Of a stretch of DNA of 64,000 nt, positions 17,398-26,321 are shown piece after piece. The notes beneath the pieces are model-generated. The model did not search any database. It saw nothing but the letters and a program-made list of their open reading frames with translations, and was not told the DNA's origin. This DNA comes from Thalassococcus sp. S3 (lineage in GTDB: Bacteria; Pseudomonadota; Alphaproteobacteria; Rhodobacterales; Rhodobacteraceae), in assembly GCF_004216475.1 (NCBI RefSeq), contig NZ_CP022303.1, positions 2,542,001-2,606,000 on the forward strand, given 5' to 3'. Positions within the stretch are counted from its first letter, which is position 1. Every line of letters starts with the position of its first letter. The position numbers were made by a program, and so were the translations under genes.

Positions 17398-17949
17398 ATG
17401 ATCAGATCAATGCTTGTCCTCACGATGCTCACCATTGGCACCACCGCCCATGCATTTGACGCCGAAGAGATGATCGCTCATTGCGACGCCCCTGTCGCGC
17501 AGGCAATCGAAGAGGCCGCGCGTCATGATGCGCAATCCACAGAGTGGAACAATCTTCAAAGCGCCATTCAGCAACATCGCCGTCGATGCGGCATGCCCAT
17601 GGCCATTGCCTGCCACCTCTCGGACAGGCCGGATGAATGCTATGCCCAAGTGACCGAGGCTATCGACGCCCGTTCCGAAGCCGAACGCCTCAAGCTGCAG
17701 ACATATGCTGACGAGGGTGGCGCCCTCATCGGCGCGCTTGCGGATCAGATCACGTTGACAACAGAGATGCGGGCAGAAGACCGCGAGGCATATTGCAGCC
17801 AGCAAAGCTCGGATGCGAGCGCCTTTGTCGGGGTTCTGGGCGGGGACACGGACGCGTCATGCCGGCTTGACGTGGCGGTGGGTCAATGGGCCATGCTGGC
17901 CTTCAGCGGCGCGGCACCAGCGGCGCTTTCGCTTCTTCCCCCGCAGTAA
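17398..17949 (+). CDS. Exported hypothetical protein
   Basis: The 183-residue product has an N-terminal signal peptide (MIRSMLVLTMLTIGTTAHA, cleavage before FDAEE) and about six cysteines in the mature part, suggesting a periplasmic disulfide-bonded protein. An in-frame GTG 14 codons upstream exists, but ATG 17398 starts exactly at the signal peptide. No domain is recognised. It lies between two DUF4345 paralogues. Confidence 0.6.
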   Translation: MIRSMLVLTMLTIGTTAHAFDAEEMIAHCDAPVAQAIEEAARHDAQSTEWNNLQSAIQQHRRRCGMPMAIACHLSDRPDECYAQVTEAIDARSEAERLKLQTYADEGGALIGALADQITLTTEMRAEDREAYCSQQSSDASAFVGVLGGDTDASCRLDVAVGQWAMLAFSGAAPAALSLLPPQ

Positions 17950-18129
17950 CCCGCGCGGCGGAGGGCGGCGGACACTACCGCAGCAAACCGCGATCTCTTT
18001 GACCGATAAAGTCTTCTCAAGGGCGAGGCAGCCCGGCCCGGCATAGCAACTGCCGGTGATATCCCTTTTCTAACGCAACCAAATCCGGAGCGGCCACGTT
18101 GTGCTCCAGCACATCAACCGGAGCTCTAG

Positions 18130-18483
18130 ATGGACATCGTCACCCTGATCAATTTCGCGCTCGCCGGGCTAAGCATCGTCTTCGGGCTGCTGGGTTGGCT
18201 CGCACCGCGTTACACGATGGAAACCGTCGATCTGGCCGATACGGGCTCCACCATGGGCAAGTCGGAGGTGCGCGCAGTGTCCGGAGCGCTGTTCGTTATG
18301 GCCGGGATCGGGGCGCTGATCCTCGGCTCAGCCGACGCCTATGCAATGATCGGGTTCATCTGGGCCGGGGGCGCGGTGGGGCGGCTGACCTCGTTGATCC
18401 TCGACGGAAAGACCCGGCTGAAATGGATTTTCTTTGGCTGCGAAGTGGCCGTCGCCGTGATCGCATTGGGTCTGAACCTCTGA
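18130..18483 (+). CDS. DUF4345-type small membrane protein (paralogue 2)
   Basis: The 117-residue, four-helix membrane protein is a paralogue of the one at 16916-17266 (FGLLGWLAPRYTMETVDL, GSTMGKSEVRAVSGALFVMA, YAMIGFIWAGGAVGRLTSL). Divergence is substantial, so the duplication is old. The function is unknown. It is the last gene before the tmRNA locus. Confidence 0.75.
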   Translation: MDIVTLINFALAGLSIVFGLLGWLAPRYTMETVDLADTGSTMGKSEVRAVSGALFVMAGIGALILGSADAYAMIGFIWAGGAVGRLTSLILDGKTRLKWIFFGCEVAVAVIALGLNL

Positions 18484-18619
18484 CATGACCCAATCGGCTC
18501 TTTGTTAACAGCCCATTCTGTCGACTTCTTACTCGTCACCACCTGCCCAACCTGATTATCGATCTCAACGGCATGTCTTTACGCGCCGCGCGCGGTGCAG
18601 CGAAGGATTGCAACGGCGG

Positions 18620-18955
18620 CCTGCCCCGCTTATATCTGCCATGTCCTTCGGGACTATGGACATAAACGCGCTCGTAATAAGCGGATCGGACCCGGGGGCG
18701 GTACCCGGCGGCTCCACCAGTATCCTTCATTTGGGGATCATGGGGCCGAAATAGGATCGACGAACGTCTAAAGGGGTTAGCTTTGTCTCGGCGGTCTGCC
18801 ACCGTTACCGGCGAAAACAGTACAATTGCAAATGACAATCGTGCTCCGGTTGCCGTTGCTGCGTAAGCAGTAACAAGACCGAAACTTAAGCCCTTGCGCC
18901 TAGCCGCGTAAGGCGGGGTTCGCAGGCACCTGGCAACAGAAGCCTGCATTCTCCC
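18620..18955 (+). ncRNA. ssrA: Permuted two-piece tmRNA (ssrA)
   Basis: The acceptor piece comes first. CCGCTTAT (18626-18633) pairs with ATAAGCGG (18677-18684), the T-arm region follows, and the 3' end CGGCTCCACCA finishes at 18719. A 22-nt spacer is removed before the coding piece, which starts GGGGCCG at 18742 and pairs with CGGCTCC of the acceptor piece. The tag frame begins with GCA at 18828 and encodes ANDNRAPVAVAA, ending TAA 18864-18866. The 3' hairpin CAGGC/GCCTG closes near 18950. Reversed order of the halves is the known alphaproteobacterial permutation. Outer boundaries are approximate. Confidence 0.92.
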
Positions 18956-19019
18956 CCCAATTCAGGATTTATTCAGACCTCTTCCCGATAAGAAAAGCAG
19001 ATCGGAATAGGAGACGGAA

Positions 19020-19451
19020 ATGTCCAAGATCGCGCTGCTACAAGCGTGGTATGATGATGTTTGGTGCGCGGGAAACATCGATGCGATTGATCGCTATATG
19101 AACGCCGAAACCGTGGCCACCGGCATCATGTCAGAGATGCAAATGGGCCGCGACGAGTTCCGGGACCTGGTCAGCGCGATGCGGACGCTTGTCGAAGAGG
19201 TGAACGTTTCGCTGCCGCAATGGATTGAAAGCGGCGATTGGCTGGCCGCAATCATTTCAGTCACCGCCGTGCGCGTGGATACCCAAGCCCCCATTGTCTG
19301 CACGGGGCAGGTGATGGTGCGTTTCGAAGACGACAAGATGGTAGAGACCTATAACCAGTTCGATTATCTGTCCTTGTTCGAACAGCTTGGCCAGTTTCCC
19401 CCCGAAACACTGGCCATCTGCATGACAGGCCAGCGCCTTTCCTGGACCTGA
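19020..19451 (+). CDS. SnoaL/NTF2-like small protein
   Basis: The 143-residue protein has the NTF2/SnoaL cone fold pattern: an N-terminal helix pair (LLQAWYDDVWCAGNIDAIDRYM), then alternating strands ending in CTGQVMVRFEDDKMVETYNQFDYLSLFEQLG. Such proteins are small ketosteroid-isomerase-like enzymes or binding proteins; no catalytic set can be named. GGAGACGGAA precedes the ATG. It lies just after the tmRNA. Confidence 0.7.
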   Translation: MSKIALLQAWYDDVWCAGNIDAIDRYMNAETVATGIMSEMQMGRDEFRDLVSAMRTLVEEVNVSLPQWIESGDWLAAIISVTAVRVDTQAPIVCTGQVMVRFEDDKMVETYNQFDYLSLFEQLGQFPPETLAICMTGQRLSWT

Positions 19452-19936
19452 AGGTGCTCAGCTTCTGACCTCGTTGTCGGCACATAAAGAACCTGATTGA
19501 GCAGAACCGCAGCGCCTGTGAAAGCTTGCATTTTCAGGGTGTTGCAAGGGTCTTTGACAGAACTTGAGAGACGCTCGTGACCCCGAAAGACCGATCCATG
19601 AATGCGAATGCATAGCCCATTGATTTTTCAAGCGCCCATGGCATAACGCCACCACGGGGTTGACCGCGAACGCCCCGAAAGGCTGTCGCCCAAGTTTCGC
19701 ATCCTTTTGTTTTAACCTGAAAGGATGCCAATGAATCTACAAAGCTGCCTTCCCGACGATTTGCCACCCGACATGTCGGAAAGACCCGATTGCTCAAACG
19801 CTACGCGGAAAACGGGCCCGGTCTTGCACTCTATCGCCAGCAAGCACGCGTTCTTCTCATGCCCGGTTTCTGGCCGGTTGCTTTGCGAACGGCTCTTTGC
19901 CCCGGTCTCCCCGCTCTTGGCAGAGGCGGATATCTT
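19452..19936. other. 485-bp stretch without a supported gene
   Basis: Only short overlapping frames with no family resemblance occur here. A frame runs from 19790 into the chromate transporter, but its first 49 codons have no homologous look and no ribosome site. No tRNA, repeat or clear terminator is visible. It presumably holds the transporter's promoter. Confidence 0.5.
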
Positions 19937-21190
19937 GTGAACACGCCGACGCGATCAGACCTCTTCTACGTTTTCGGCCGTATCGGCCTGCTCTCCTTCG
20001 GTGGCCCCGCCGCGCAAATCGCCCTGATGCACCGGGAATTGGTCGAGGAACGCCCCTGGCTTGACGAAAAAACCTTCCTGCGCGCGCTGTCGCTTTGTAT
20101 GCTTCTGCCCGGGCCCGAGGCAATGCAGCTTGCAACCTATGCAGGCTGGCGGCTTCATGGGGTTTGGGGCGGACTGATTGCGGGGCTGCTCTTCGTGCTG
20201 CCCGGCGCAATCGTGATCGCGGCCCTGGTGGCGCTCTATGCCGCGTTCGGCGATGTGCCCCTGATCCAAGCGGCCTTTGTCGGGATCAAGGCTGCCGTGA
20301 TCGTCATTGTTCTTCAGGCACTTTACAGAGTTGCACACAAAGCCCTGACAGGTGCCACCGCCATCGCGATGGCCGGTTTGGCCTTTTTGGCCATCTTCAT
20401 CTTTGATCTCCCCTTCCCGCTGATCATTCTGACAGCGGCCGTCTGGGGCTACCTCACCGCCAAAGGCACGCGTGATCCCAAAAGCCGCCCGTCGACGTCG
20501 ACACCCATGCCATGGCGCACCGCCTTGTTTTGCGCCGCGGCCTGGCTGGTTCCTCTGGGGATTCTCAGCGTAGCCGGCCCGCCGCTTCTGGCCCAAATCG
20601 GGTGGTTTTTTGCAAAACTGGCCGTGGTCACATTCGGGGGCGCATATGCCGTCCTTGCCTATATGACACAAACGGTTGCGTTTGATTTCAACTGGATCAG
20701 CACCGAGCAGATGATCGACGCGCTTGGCCTGGCCGAAACCACGCCCGGTCCGCTGATCCTTGTGACACAGTTCGTCGCCATGCTGACGGGATATCTGCAA
20801 AACGGCCCGGCCATGGCGATCGCAGCGGGCCTTGTGGCACTATGGGCGACATTCGTGCCCTGCTTTTTGTGGATTTTCGTGGCTGGCCCTTATCTCGATC
20901 TGATCGCCGACCGGCCGCGTCTGTCATCCGCTCTTGCGGGGATCACCGCGGCAGTGGTTGGTGTGATCCTGAACCTTTCGGTTTGGTTCGCACTACATGT
21001 TCTTTTCGCCGAGGTCGTGCAGTGGTCTGTCGGTCCGATCCGGTTGCCCGTTCCGGTCTGGTCCAGCCTGCAATTCGGAGCGGGTCTCCTGGTGGCCCTG
21101 GCCGCTGCCCTGATGCTGGGCGCGCGTCTTGGGCTGGCTCAATCCTTGGGCATCTTGGCGCTTGCGGGGATAGGGCTGAGCCTGATCTGA
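19937..21190 (+). CDS. chrA: Chromate transporter, ChrA (CHR) family
   Basis: The 417-residue membrane protein has two homologous CHR halves. The first begins FGRIGLLSFGGPAAQIALMHRELVEERPWL with LPGPEAMQLATYAGW; the second repeats the plan as FFAKLAVVTFGGAYAVLAYM, ALGLAETTPGPLILVTQFVA. The family exports chromate in exchange for sulfate or protons. GTG 19937, with AGAGGCGGA before it, gives the usual N-terminus; a longer open frame to 19790 was rejected. Substrate in this organism is inferred from family. Confidence 0.87.
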   Translation: MNTPTRSDLFYVFGRIGLLSFGGPAAQIALMHRELVEERPWLDEKTFLRALSLCMLLPGPEAMQLATYAGWRLHGVWGGLIAGLLFVLPGAIVIAALVALYAAFGDVPLIQAAFVGIKAAVIVIVLQALYRVAHKALTGATAIAMAGLAFLAIFIFDLPFPLIILTAAVWGYLTAKGTRDPKSRPSTSTPMPWRTALFCAAAWLVPLGILSVAGPPLLAQIGWFFAKLAVVTFGGAYAVLAYMTQTVAFDFNWISTEQMIDALGLAETTPGPLILVTQFVAMLTGYLQNGPAMAIAAGLVALWATFVPCFLWIFVAGPYLDLIADRPRLSSALAGITAAVVGVILNLSVWFALHVLFAEVVQWSVGPIRLPVPVWSSLQFGAGLLVALAAALMLGARLGLAQSLGILALAGIGLSLI

Positions 21191-21269
21191 GACACAAAAC
21201 CACAGCGCAACACTTTCGTTTCGCTTCGAATCCCCTATGCTGACCGCAAGATAGTTTTGGGGAAGGCCA

Positions 21270-21740
21270 ATGGCCCGCGATATCGACTACGGCAATCTGA
21301 TGCATCAGGCCATGAGAGGTCTGATCAGAACGGTGCTGAGCGATGTGTCGAAAAACGGCTTGCCGGGCGCGCACCATTTTTTCATTACCTTCGACACCTC
21401 ACACCCGGATGTTGAGCTGGCCGACTGGCTGTCTGACCGCTACCCGGGTGAGATGACGGTGGTGATGCAGCATTGGTATGACAACCTTGATGTCGGGGAA
21501 GAAGGGTTTGCCGTCACCCTGAATTTCGGTGACTCGCCCGAGCCTCTTTATATTCCCTACGACGCGATAAAGACGTTTGTCGATCCGTCGGTCGAATTCG
21601 GACTGCGTTTTGAAACGGCCGAGGACGAGGAAGATGGAGACGACCCCAAGCCGCCTCAGCCCTCTCCGCCTGAGCCGGAGAGGGCTGAGGCGCAAAAGAC
21701 CGATGCCGAGGTCGTCTCTCTCGACAGTTTCCGCAAGTAG
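21270..21740 (+). CDS. sspB: SspB-family ClpXP adaptor
   Basis: The 156-residue alphaproteobacterial SspB homologue has a folded N-terminal domain of about 110 residues (ALRG-like helix, then HHFFITFDTSHPDVELADWL and MTVVMQHWYDNLDV) that binds ssrA-tagged substrates. An acidic/proline linker leads to a C-terminal tail VVSLDSFRK, which resembles the ClpX-docking XB motif. It delivers tmRNA-tagged proteins to ClpXP. The ssrA gene lies only 2.3 kb upstream on the same strand. Confidence 0.9.
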   Translation: MARDIDYGNLMHQAMRGLIRTVLSDVSKNGLPGAHHFFITFDTSHPDVELADWLSDRYPGEMTVVMQHWYDNLDVGEEGFAVTLNFGDSPEPLYIPYDAIKTFVDPSVEFGLRFETAEDEEDGDDPKPPQPSPPEPERAEAQKTDAEVVSLDSFRK

Positions 21741-21826
21741 CGCGGCCCCTGCGCGCACCTGCGCAGTTGTACCCGCGCGTCGGCGGCGCTAAACGGCATG
21801 CAACTGCATACAGACGGAGCTGACCC

Positions 21827-23218
21827 ATGGCCGACACCCGCACCGAAACCGACAGCTTTGGCCCGCTCGACGTGCCCGCCGACAAGTATTGGGGCGCGCA
21901 GACGCAACGCTCGATCCTGAATTTCCCCATCGGGTGGGAAAGGCAGCCGGTGGCAATTGTCCGCGCTTTGGGCGTAATCAAGAAGGCCTGTGCGATGCAG
22001 AACAAGGCCCAAGGTACGCTTGATGCCAAGCTGGCGGACGCCATCATCGAAGCAGCGGGCGAAGTGGTAGACGGGAAGCTCGACGACAACTTTCCACTGG
22101 TGGTCTGGCAAACGGGATCGGGCACGCAATCCAACATGAACGCCAATGAGGTGATCGCCAACCGCGCGATCGAAATCCTGGGCGGGGTGATGGGCTCCAA
22201 GGATCCGGTCCATCCCAACGATCATTGCAATATGGGCCAGTCTTCCAACGACACCTTCCCGACAGCGATGCATATCGCCACGGCGATGACCGCGCATCAC
22301 GTTCTGATCCCAGGGCTGGAAAAGCTGCACGCGGCACTGGACGAAAAGGTGCAGGCCTTCGACGGTATCATCAAGATCGGCCGGACCCATACGCAAGATG
22401 CAACCCCGCTGACACTGAGCCAGGAGTTTTCCGGCTACAGCCATCAGGTCGCGATGGGCATTCAACGCGTGAAAGACGCGTTGGGCCGCATCTACGAGCT
22501 GGCACAGGGCGGCACGGCGGTGGGGACCGGGCTCAACACGCGACAAGGCTGGGCGGAGGCGGTTGCCGGGCATATGGCCGAGATCTCAGGCCTGCCCTTC
22601 GTCACCGCACCCAACAAGTTCGAAGCCCTCGCCGCCCATGACGCGATGGTCGAGATCTCAGGCGCCCTGAAGACCGTCGCGGCCTCTCTTTTCAAGATCG
22701 CCAACGACATCCGCCTCCTGGGCTCAGGCCCCCGTTGCGGACTGGGCGAACTGGTCCTGCCCGAAAACGAGCCGGGCTCGTCCATCATGCCGGGCAAGGT
22801 GAACCCGACCCAGTGCGAAGCGCTCACCCAGGTCTGCGCCCATGTCATGGGCAATGACGCGGCGGTCGGCTTTGCAGGCAGCCAAGGGCATTTCGAACTC
22901 AATGTCTACAAACCCATGATGGCCTATAATGTGCTGCAGAGCATGCAGCTTCTGGGCGATGCCTCCGTCGCCTTCACCGACAACCTGATCGCGGGGCTGC
23001 AAGCAGATGAAGGCCGCATCGACAAGCTGATGCGTGAGAGCCTGATGCTGGTGACGGCCCTGGCGCCTGAAATCGGTTATGACAATGCGACAACGGTGGC
23101 CAAGACGGCACACAAGAACGGCACGACGCTGAAAGAAGAAGCGGTCAAGCTGGGCTTTGTCGATGAAGACACATTCGAACGCGTGGTGCGCCCCGAGAAC
23201 ATGATCGGCCCGAAATGA
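21827..23218 (+). CDS. fumC: Class II fumarate hydratase
   Basis: The 463-residue fumarase of the aspartase/fumarase superfamily interconverts fumarate and malate in the TCA cycle. Signatures are [13 protein letters not shown], the catalytic loop [11 protein letters not shown] and [16 protein letters not shown]. Length and all core motifs are normal. Its stop overlaps the start of the next small gene by ATGA, and a second small gene overlaps that one, forming a three-gene coupled unit. Confidence 0.97.
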   Translation: MADTRTETDSFGPLDVPADKYWGAQTQRSILNFPIGWERQPVAIVRALGVIKKACAMQNKAQGTLDAKLADAIIEAAGEVVDGKLDDNFPLVVWQTGSGTQSNMNANEVIANRAIEILGGVMGSKDPVHPNDHCNMGQSSNDTFPTAMHIATAMTAHHVLIPGLEKLHAALDEKVQAFDGIIKIGRTHTQDATPLTLSQEFSGYSHQVAMGIQRVKDALGRIYELAQGGTAVGTGLNTRQGWAEAVAGHMAEISGLPFVTAPNKFEALAAHDAMVEISGALKTVAASLFKIANDIRLLGSGPRCGLGELVLPENEPGSSIMPGKVNPTQCEALTQVCAHVMGNDAAVGFAGSQGHFELNVYKPMMAYNVLQSMQLLGDASVAFTDNLIAGLQADEGRIDKLMRESLMLVTALAPEIGYDNATTVAKTAHKNGTTLKEEAVKLGFVDEDTFERVVRPENMIGPK

Positions 23219-23394
23219 ACGGCAAGCCGGTCAATCTGAACCGGTATCGAAAGACAAAGGCGCGGGCCGAAGCAAAGGCCCGCGCGGACGAAAACGCCGT
23301 GCGCTTCGGCCGCAGCAAGGCGGAAAAAGAGGCCGAACGGAAGAGGACTGAGAAAGCACGCCGCGATCTCGACGGGCACCGGTCCGAGGAATGA
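23215..23394 (+). CDS. DUF4169 small basic protein
   Basis: A 59-residue, highly charged, probably helical protein (starts [20 protein letters not shown] and ends GHRSEE) belongs to the DUF4169 family. It overlaps the fumC stop by ATGA and the next gene by ATGA. Size, charge and location between fumC and a ribbon-helix-helix gene are the supports. Function unknown. Confidence 0.75.
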   Translation: MNGKPVNLNRYRKTKARAEAKARADENAVRFGRSKAEKEAERKRTEKARRDLDGHRSEE

Positions 23395-23609
23395 GTGCCC
23401 GGCCGGCGAAACGTTCACTGACCCTGAAAGGGCACCGCACCAGCGTGTCGCTGGAGGACGCCTTCTGGGACGCGTTTCAGGAAATTGCCAAAGCACAGGG
23501 CAAGCCGATAAATCAATTGGCCGCTGAGATTGATGCGTCAAGAGGCCTTGAGGCCGGATTGGCCTCGGCCATCCGGGTATATGTGCTCAACTGGTTCAGA
23601 CACCGTTAA
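23391..23609 (+). CDS. Ribbon-helix-helix domain protein
   Basis: The 72-residue protein has a short strand (TSVSLEDAFWDAF) followed by two helices (FQEIAKAQGKPINQLAAEI, EAGLASAIRVYVLNWFRHR), the ribbon-helix-helix arrangement of small DNA-binding proteins. Its ATG overlaps the DUF4169 stop. No operator can be assigned. Confidence 0.75.
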   Translation: MSARPAKRSLTLKGHRTSVSLEDAFWDAFQEIAKAQGKPINQLAAEIDASRGLEAGLASAIRVYVLNWFRHR

Positions 23610-23633
23610 CCTCGATCTGGCAGGGTTGCGGGC

Positions 23634-23867
23634 ATGGATGAGTTTGCAACATCTCCATTGAGCCCGGAAAACTATCTCCGCGACATCTTCAGCGCCCGGG
23701 CGGCGCGCGAAGGCGGCGTGATCCGGCGCAAGCGGCGGGACATCTACAGATTTGTCGGTCGCGCGCGGTTCGAGGATGAGTTGCGGCGACGCGGATTTCA
23801 CGCGGTCGAAAACGGCGGACAGATTGTCATCTTCTGCAATGATGCGCCGATCAGGTTGATCCTGTAG
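23634..23867 (+). CDS. Small conserved alphaproteobacterial protein of unknown function
   Basis: The 77-residue basic protein contains SPENYLRDIFSARAAREGGVIRR and GRARFEDELRRRGFHAVENGGQIVIFCN. Similar short proteins occur in Rhodobacteraceae and are sometimes named as phosphoribosylanthranilate isomerase; this length cannot hold a TIM barrel, so that name should not be used. It follows the RHH gene by 24 bp and ends at the palindrome cluster. Confidence 0.6.
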   Translation: MDEFATSPLSPENYLRDIFSARAAREGGVIRRKRRDIYRFVGRARFEDELRRRGFHAVENGGQIVIFCNDAPIRLIL

Positions 23868-23869
23868 TC

Positions 23870-23972
23870 GCGTTTTTCGTCACGAAAAACGCCCTGGAAT
23901 TCGTCACGAATTCCAGGGCGCTATTAGAAACGCCAGCCTGCAATGCGCACGTTTTCCGCCACGGAAAACGTG
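23870..23972. repeat. Cluster of three consecutive long palindromes
   Basis: Palindrome 1 (23870-23892) has 11-bp arms GCGTTTTTCGT/ACGAAAAACGC around one C. Palindrome 2 (23890-23920) has 15-bp arms built on GCCCTGGAATTCGT around one C, and shares three bases with the first. Palindrome 3 (23948-23972) has 11-bp arms CACGTTTTCCG/CGGAAAACGTG around CCA. They fill the convergent gap between the small plus-strand gene and the aldolase gene. Bidirectional termination is likely; the shared CGTCACG-like core hints at a dispersed repeat family. Confidence 0.85.
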
Positions 23973-23990
23973 GATCTTGCCAGTGTCGGA

Positions 23991-24893
23991 TCAGATCGAA
24001 GCGCTGTGGATCTTGTTAATGTTGCTCCCCAAGGCCGCATTGAATTCAGCATCCGACATCGATTTATCAAGCCCCTCCGTCAGAGCGCGCGAGAAGCTCG
24101 CGATCATTTTGCCGTTCTGCGCCAAGCGGGCGCAGGCATCGTCCGTTTTGTATCCACCCGACAGCGCCACCACGCGCAAAACCTTGGGATGGTCGGCCAG
24201 CGCATCGTAAAGATTTGCTTCGGTTGGGATCGTCAGCTTCAGCATCACCACGTCGCCATCAGGCAGCGCGTCGAGATGTCTGAGGATCTCCTCTTTCAGG
24301 AGCGCTTCTGCCTCGGCCTTGGTTTCGGCATGGATGTTGACCTCCGGCTCGATGATCGGAACGAGGCCCGCCGCCACGATTGCCTTGCCGATCTCGAATT
24401 GCTGCGCCACCACGTTCGCAATGCCGCCTGCATTCGCCTCGTGAATGACCGAACGCATTTTGGTTCCGAAAACCCCGTGCGTCCGCGCCTCTGCCAATGT
24501 CTCGTCCAGACCGGGGATTTCCTTCATCACCTGCACGCCGTCGGCCTGATCCTCAAGTCCCTTGTCGACCTTGAGAAACGGCACGACCCCTTTCCGGCTC
24601 CAGAGAAACTCGGCCACCGGCACGCCATCTATGCTCTCACGCATCGTGCGTTCGAACAGGATGGCACCGATCACCTTCGACTGATCGAAATCGTCGGCGA
24701 GGATGATGCGCGCGCGCATCGCCTGCATTTCAGCAAACATTTCTTCGTCGTTCGAATAGGCATCCTCGGTCACGCCGTAAAGCGCCAGGGCCTTGGGCGT
24801 GGAGCCGCCGCTTTGGTCCAGGGCCGCAATAAAGCCCGCTCCGCTTGCGATCTGATCGTGCTGCGCCTGTGTGGCGGACATATCCTCTGCCAT
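23991..24893 (-). CDS. Class I fructose-bisphosphate aldolase
   Basis: The 300-residue Schiff-base aldolase has the family start GAGFIAALDQSGGSTPKAL, the segment FERTMRESIDG and the catalytic lysine region VVMLKLTIP, with VALSGGYKTDDAC forming the phosphate site. It cleaves fructose 1,6-bisphosphate to triose phosphates. The gene is monocistronic, convergent with the upstream small gene across the palindrome cluster. Confidence 0.93.
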   Translation of the reverse strand: MAEDMSATQAQHDQIASGAGFIAALDQSGGSTPKALALYGVTEDAYSNDEEMFAEMQAMRARIILADDFDQSKVIGAILFERTMRESIDGVPVAEFLWSRKGVVPFLKVDKGLEDQADGVQVMKEIPGLDETLAEARTHGVFGTKMRSVIHEANAGGIANVVAQQFEIGKAIVAAGLVPIIEPEVNIHAETKAEAEALLKEEILRHLDALPDGDVVMLKLTIPTEANLYDALADHPKVLRVVALSGGYKTDDACARLAQNGKMIASFSRALTEGLDKSMSDAEFNAALGSNINKIHSASI

Positions 24894-24965
24894 GACAAAT
24901 CTCTCTTATGTGTAAGCTGACCGCTCTCTAGACCAATTGACCTGCGCTGGGTAGTGCGCAGTTTG

Positions 24966-26321
24966 TCAGCCGGCCCGGCGCGCGATCCGCAGCCAGATCC
25001 CGTCCCGCGATCTGACCGTTAAATGAGCAACGGGCTCGGGGACACGCCATTCGACCCGTTCGAACCGAAAATGTTTCAGCAACATCGACAGGATCAGCAC
25101 CCCTTCGACCATCGCAAAGCCCGCGCCGGTGCAGACCCGCGCGCCGGCAGAGAACGGCATATAAGCCGTCCGCTGGCAGGTCTTGCCGTTCTCCGTGGCC
25201 CAGCGGCCCGGATCGAACCCGTCGGGATTGTCCCAAAGCCGTTCGTGCCGATGCAGATGCCAGGGGCTCAGCACCATCTGGGAGGCCACCGGGATCGACC
25301 TGTCACGGAAACGCTCAGGGCAAGTCGTTTGGCGGACCATCATAGGCACCGGAGGGTAAAGCCGCAGGGCTTCGCGAAAGACATCGCGGCTCAGCTTCAG
25401 ACGCGACATCACCGCGAAATCGGGATGCTCCAGGGCCTGCGCCTCCTCTGCCACCCGCTCCTGCCAGTCGGGATAAAGCGCCATGAGGTAGAGCGTCCAG
25501 GCCAGCGCCGAGGCGCTGGTCTCGTGCCCTGCGAGAAAGAAGATCGCGACCTGATCCACCATCTCCTCGGTGTCGAAGCGTTCACCTGTCTCAGGGTCCT
25601 CGGTGGTCATGATCTTCGAGGCAAGATCGTCCGGTGCGCGCCCCGCCTCGATCTCGGCCATCCTTGCCTTGGTGAGTTCTGTGATCAGCGCGCGGATCTG
25701 CGCCGCGGTCTTTTTCGTCTCGCGGCGGAAAAAGCGGGGAAACCAGCGGGGCACCGGCAGGAAGGCCGCGAGGTTGAGGATCGGTTGGGTCCGCTGATAG
25801 GCGCGGAACTGATCAAAGACCTGGCTCGCGATCTCATGCTCGATCGGGATCGAGAAAAGCGTGCGAAAGATCACATCCGCCGCAGCATGGCTGGTCTGCG
25901 CTTCGATCTCTACCGCGTCACCTGCATGGACATCGAGCCGGCGCACCGCAGCCTCCGCCGCATCCCAAATGGCAGGAAAGATCTCTTTCAGGCGTCCCCC
26001 TTCGAAGGCGGGATCAATGATGCGTCGCTGCCGCTCCCATTCCGGACCGTTGGTCAGGAACACCGAGTTGCCCAGAAGCGGGCGCAGCCCCTCGCCCACC
26101 CGGTCCGATTTTGGGAAATCGCCCGGACGGTCCTTGAGGATCGTCTGCACGAGGTCCGGCTGGTTGACGAGATAAGAGCGAAAAAACGGCGTGCGGAACT
26201 CAGCCATCCAGGCGCGGTAAAGCCGCGCGGGCTGCGCCGATAGGATGTCCTGACGAAAGAGCTTGGCATACCGCCAGAGCGACACACGATCGGGACGTGA
26301 CGGCGGCTTGGGCGGGATCAT
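24966..26321 (-). CDS. Cytochrome P450
   Basis: The 451-residue soluble P450 has all core motifs: I-helix AGHETSAS with acid-alcohol pair, K-helix EALRLYPP (ExxR) and heme loop FSAGARVCTGAG with the axial Cys397. It resembles bacterial class I enzymes of the CYP102/CYP4-like side, lacking a fused reductase. Its ATG overlaps the stop of the upstream hydrolase gene (ATGA), so the two are coupled. No ferredoxin or reductase gene is adjacent. Substrate unknown; fatty acid or hydrocarbon hydroxylation is only a possibility. Confidence 0.92.
   Translation of the reverse strand: MIPPKPPSRPDRVSLWRYAKLFRQDILSAQPARLYRAWMAEFRTPFFRSYLVNQPDLVQTILKDRPGDFPKSDRVGEGLRPLLGNSVFLTNGPEWERQRRIIDPAFEGGRLKEIFPAIWDAAEAAVRRLDVHAGDAVEIEAQTSHAAADVIFRTLFSIPIEHEIASQVFDQFRAYQRTQPILNLAAFLPVPRWFPRFFRRETKKTAAQIRALITELTKARMAEIEAGRAPDDLASKIMTTEDPETGERFDTEEMVDQVAIFFLAGHETSASALAWTLYLMALYPDWQERVAEEAQALEHPDFAVMSRLKLSRDVFREALRLYPPVPMMVRQTTCPERFRDRSIPVASQMVLSPWHLHRHERLWDNPDGFDPGRWATENGKTCQRTAYMPFSAGARVCTGAGFAMVEGVLILSMLLKHFRFERVEWRVPEPVAHLTVRSRDGIWLRIARRAG

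Noticed and set aside
19790..19936. N-terminal extension of the chromate transporter
   Set aside because: The 49 extra residues do not resemble the family and lack a ribosome site; GTG 19937 has one and starts at the usual place.
23634..23867. Phosphoribosylanthranilate isomerase
   Set aside because: Small proteins of this type are sometimes given this name, but 77 residues cannot form a TIM barrel and no trp genes are nearby.
23870..23972. CRISPR-like array
   Set aside because: The three palindromes differ in arm sequence, two share bases, and there are no regular spacers or cas genes.
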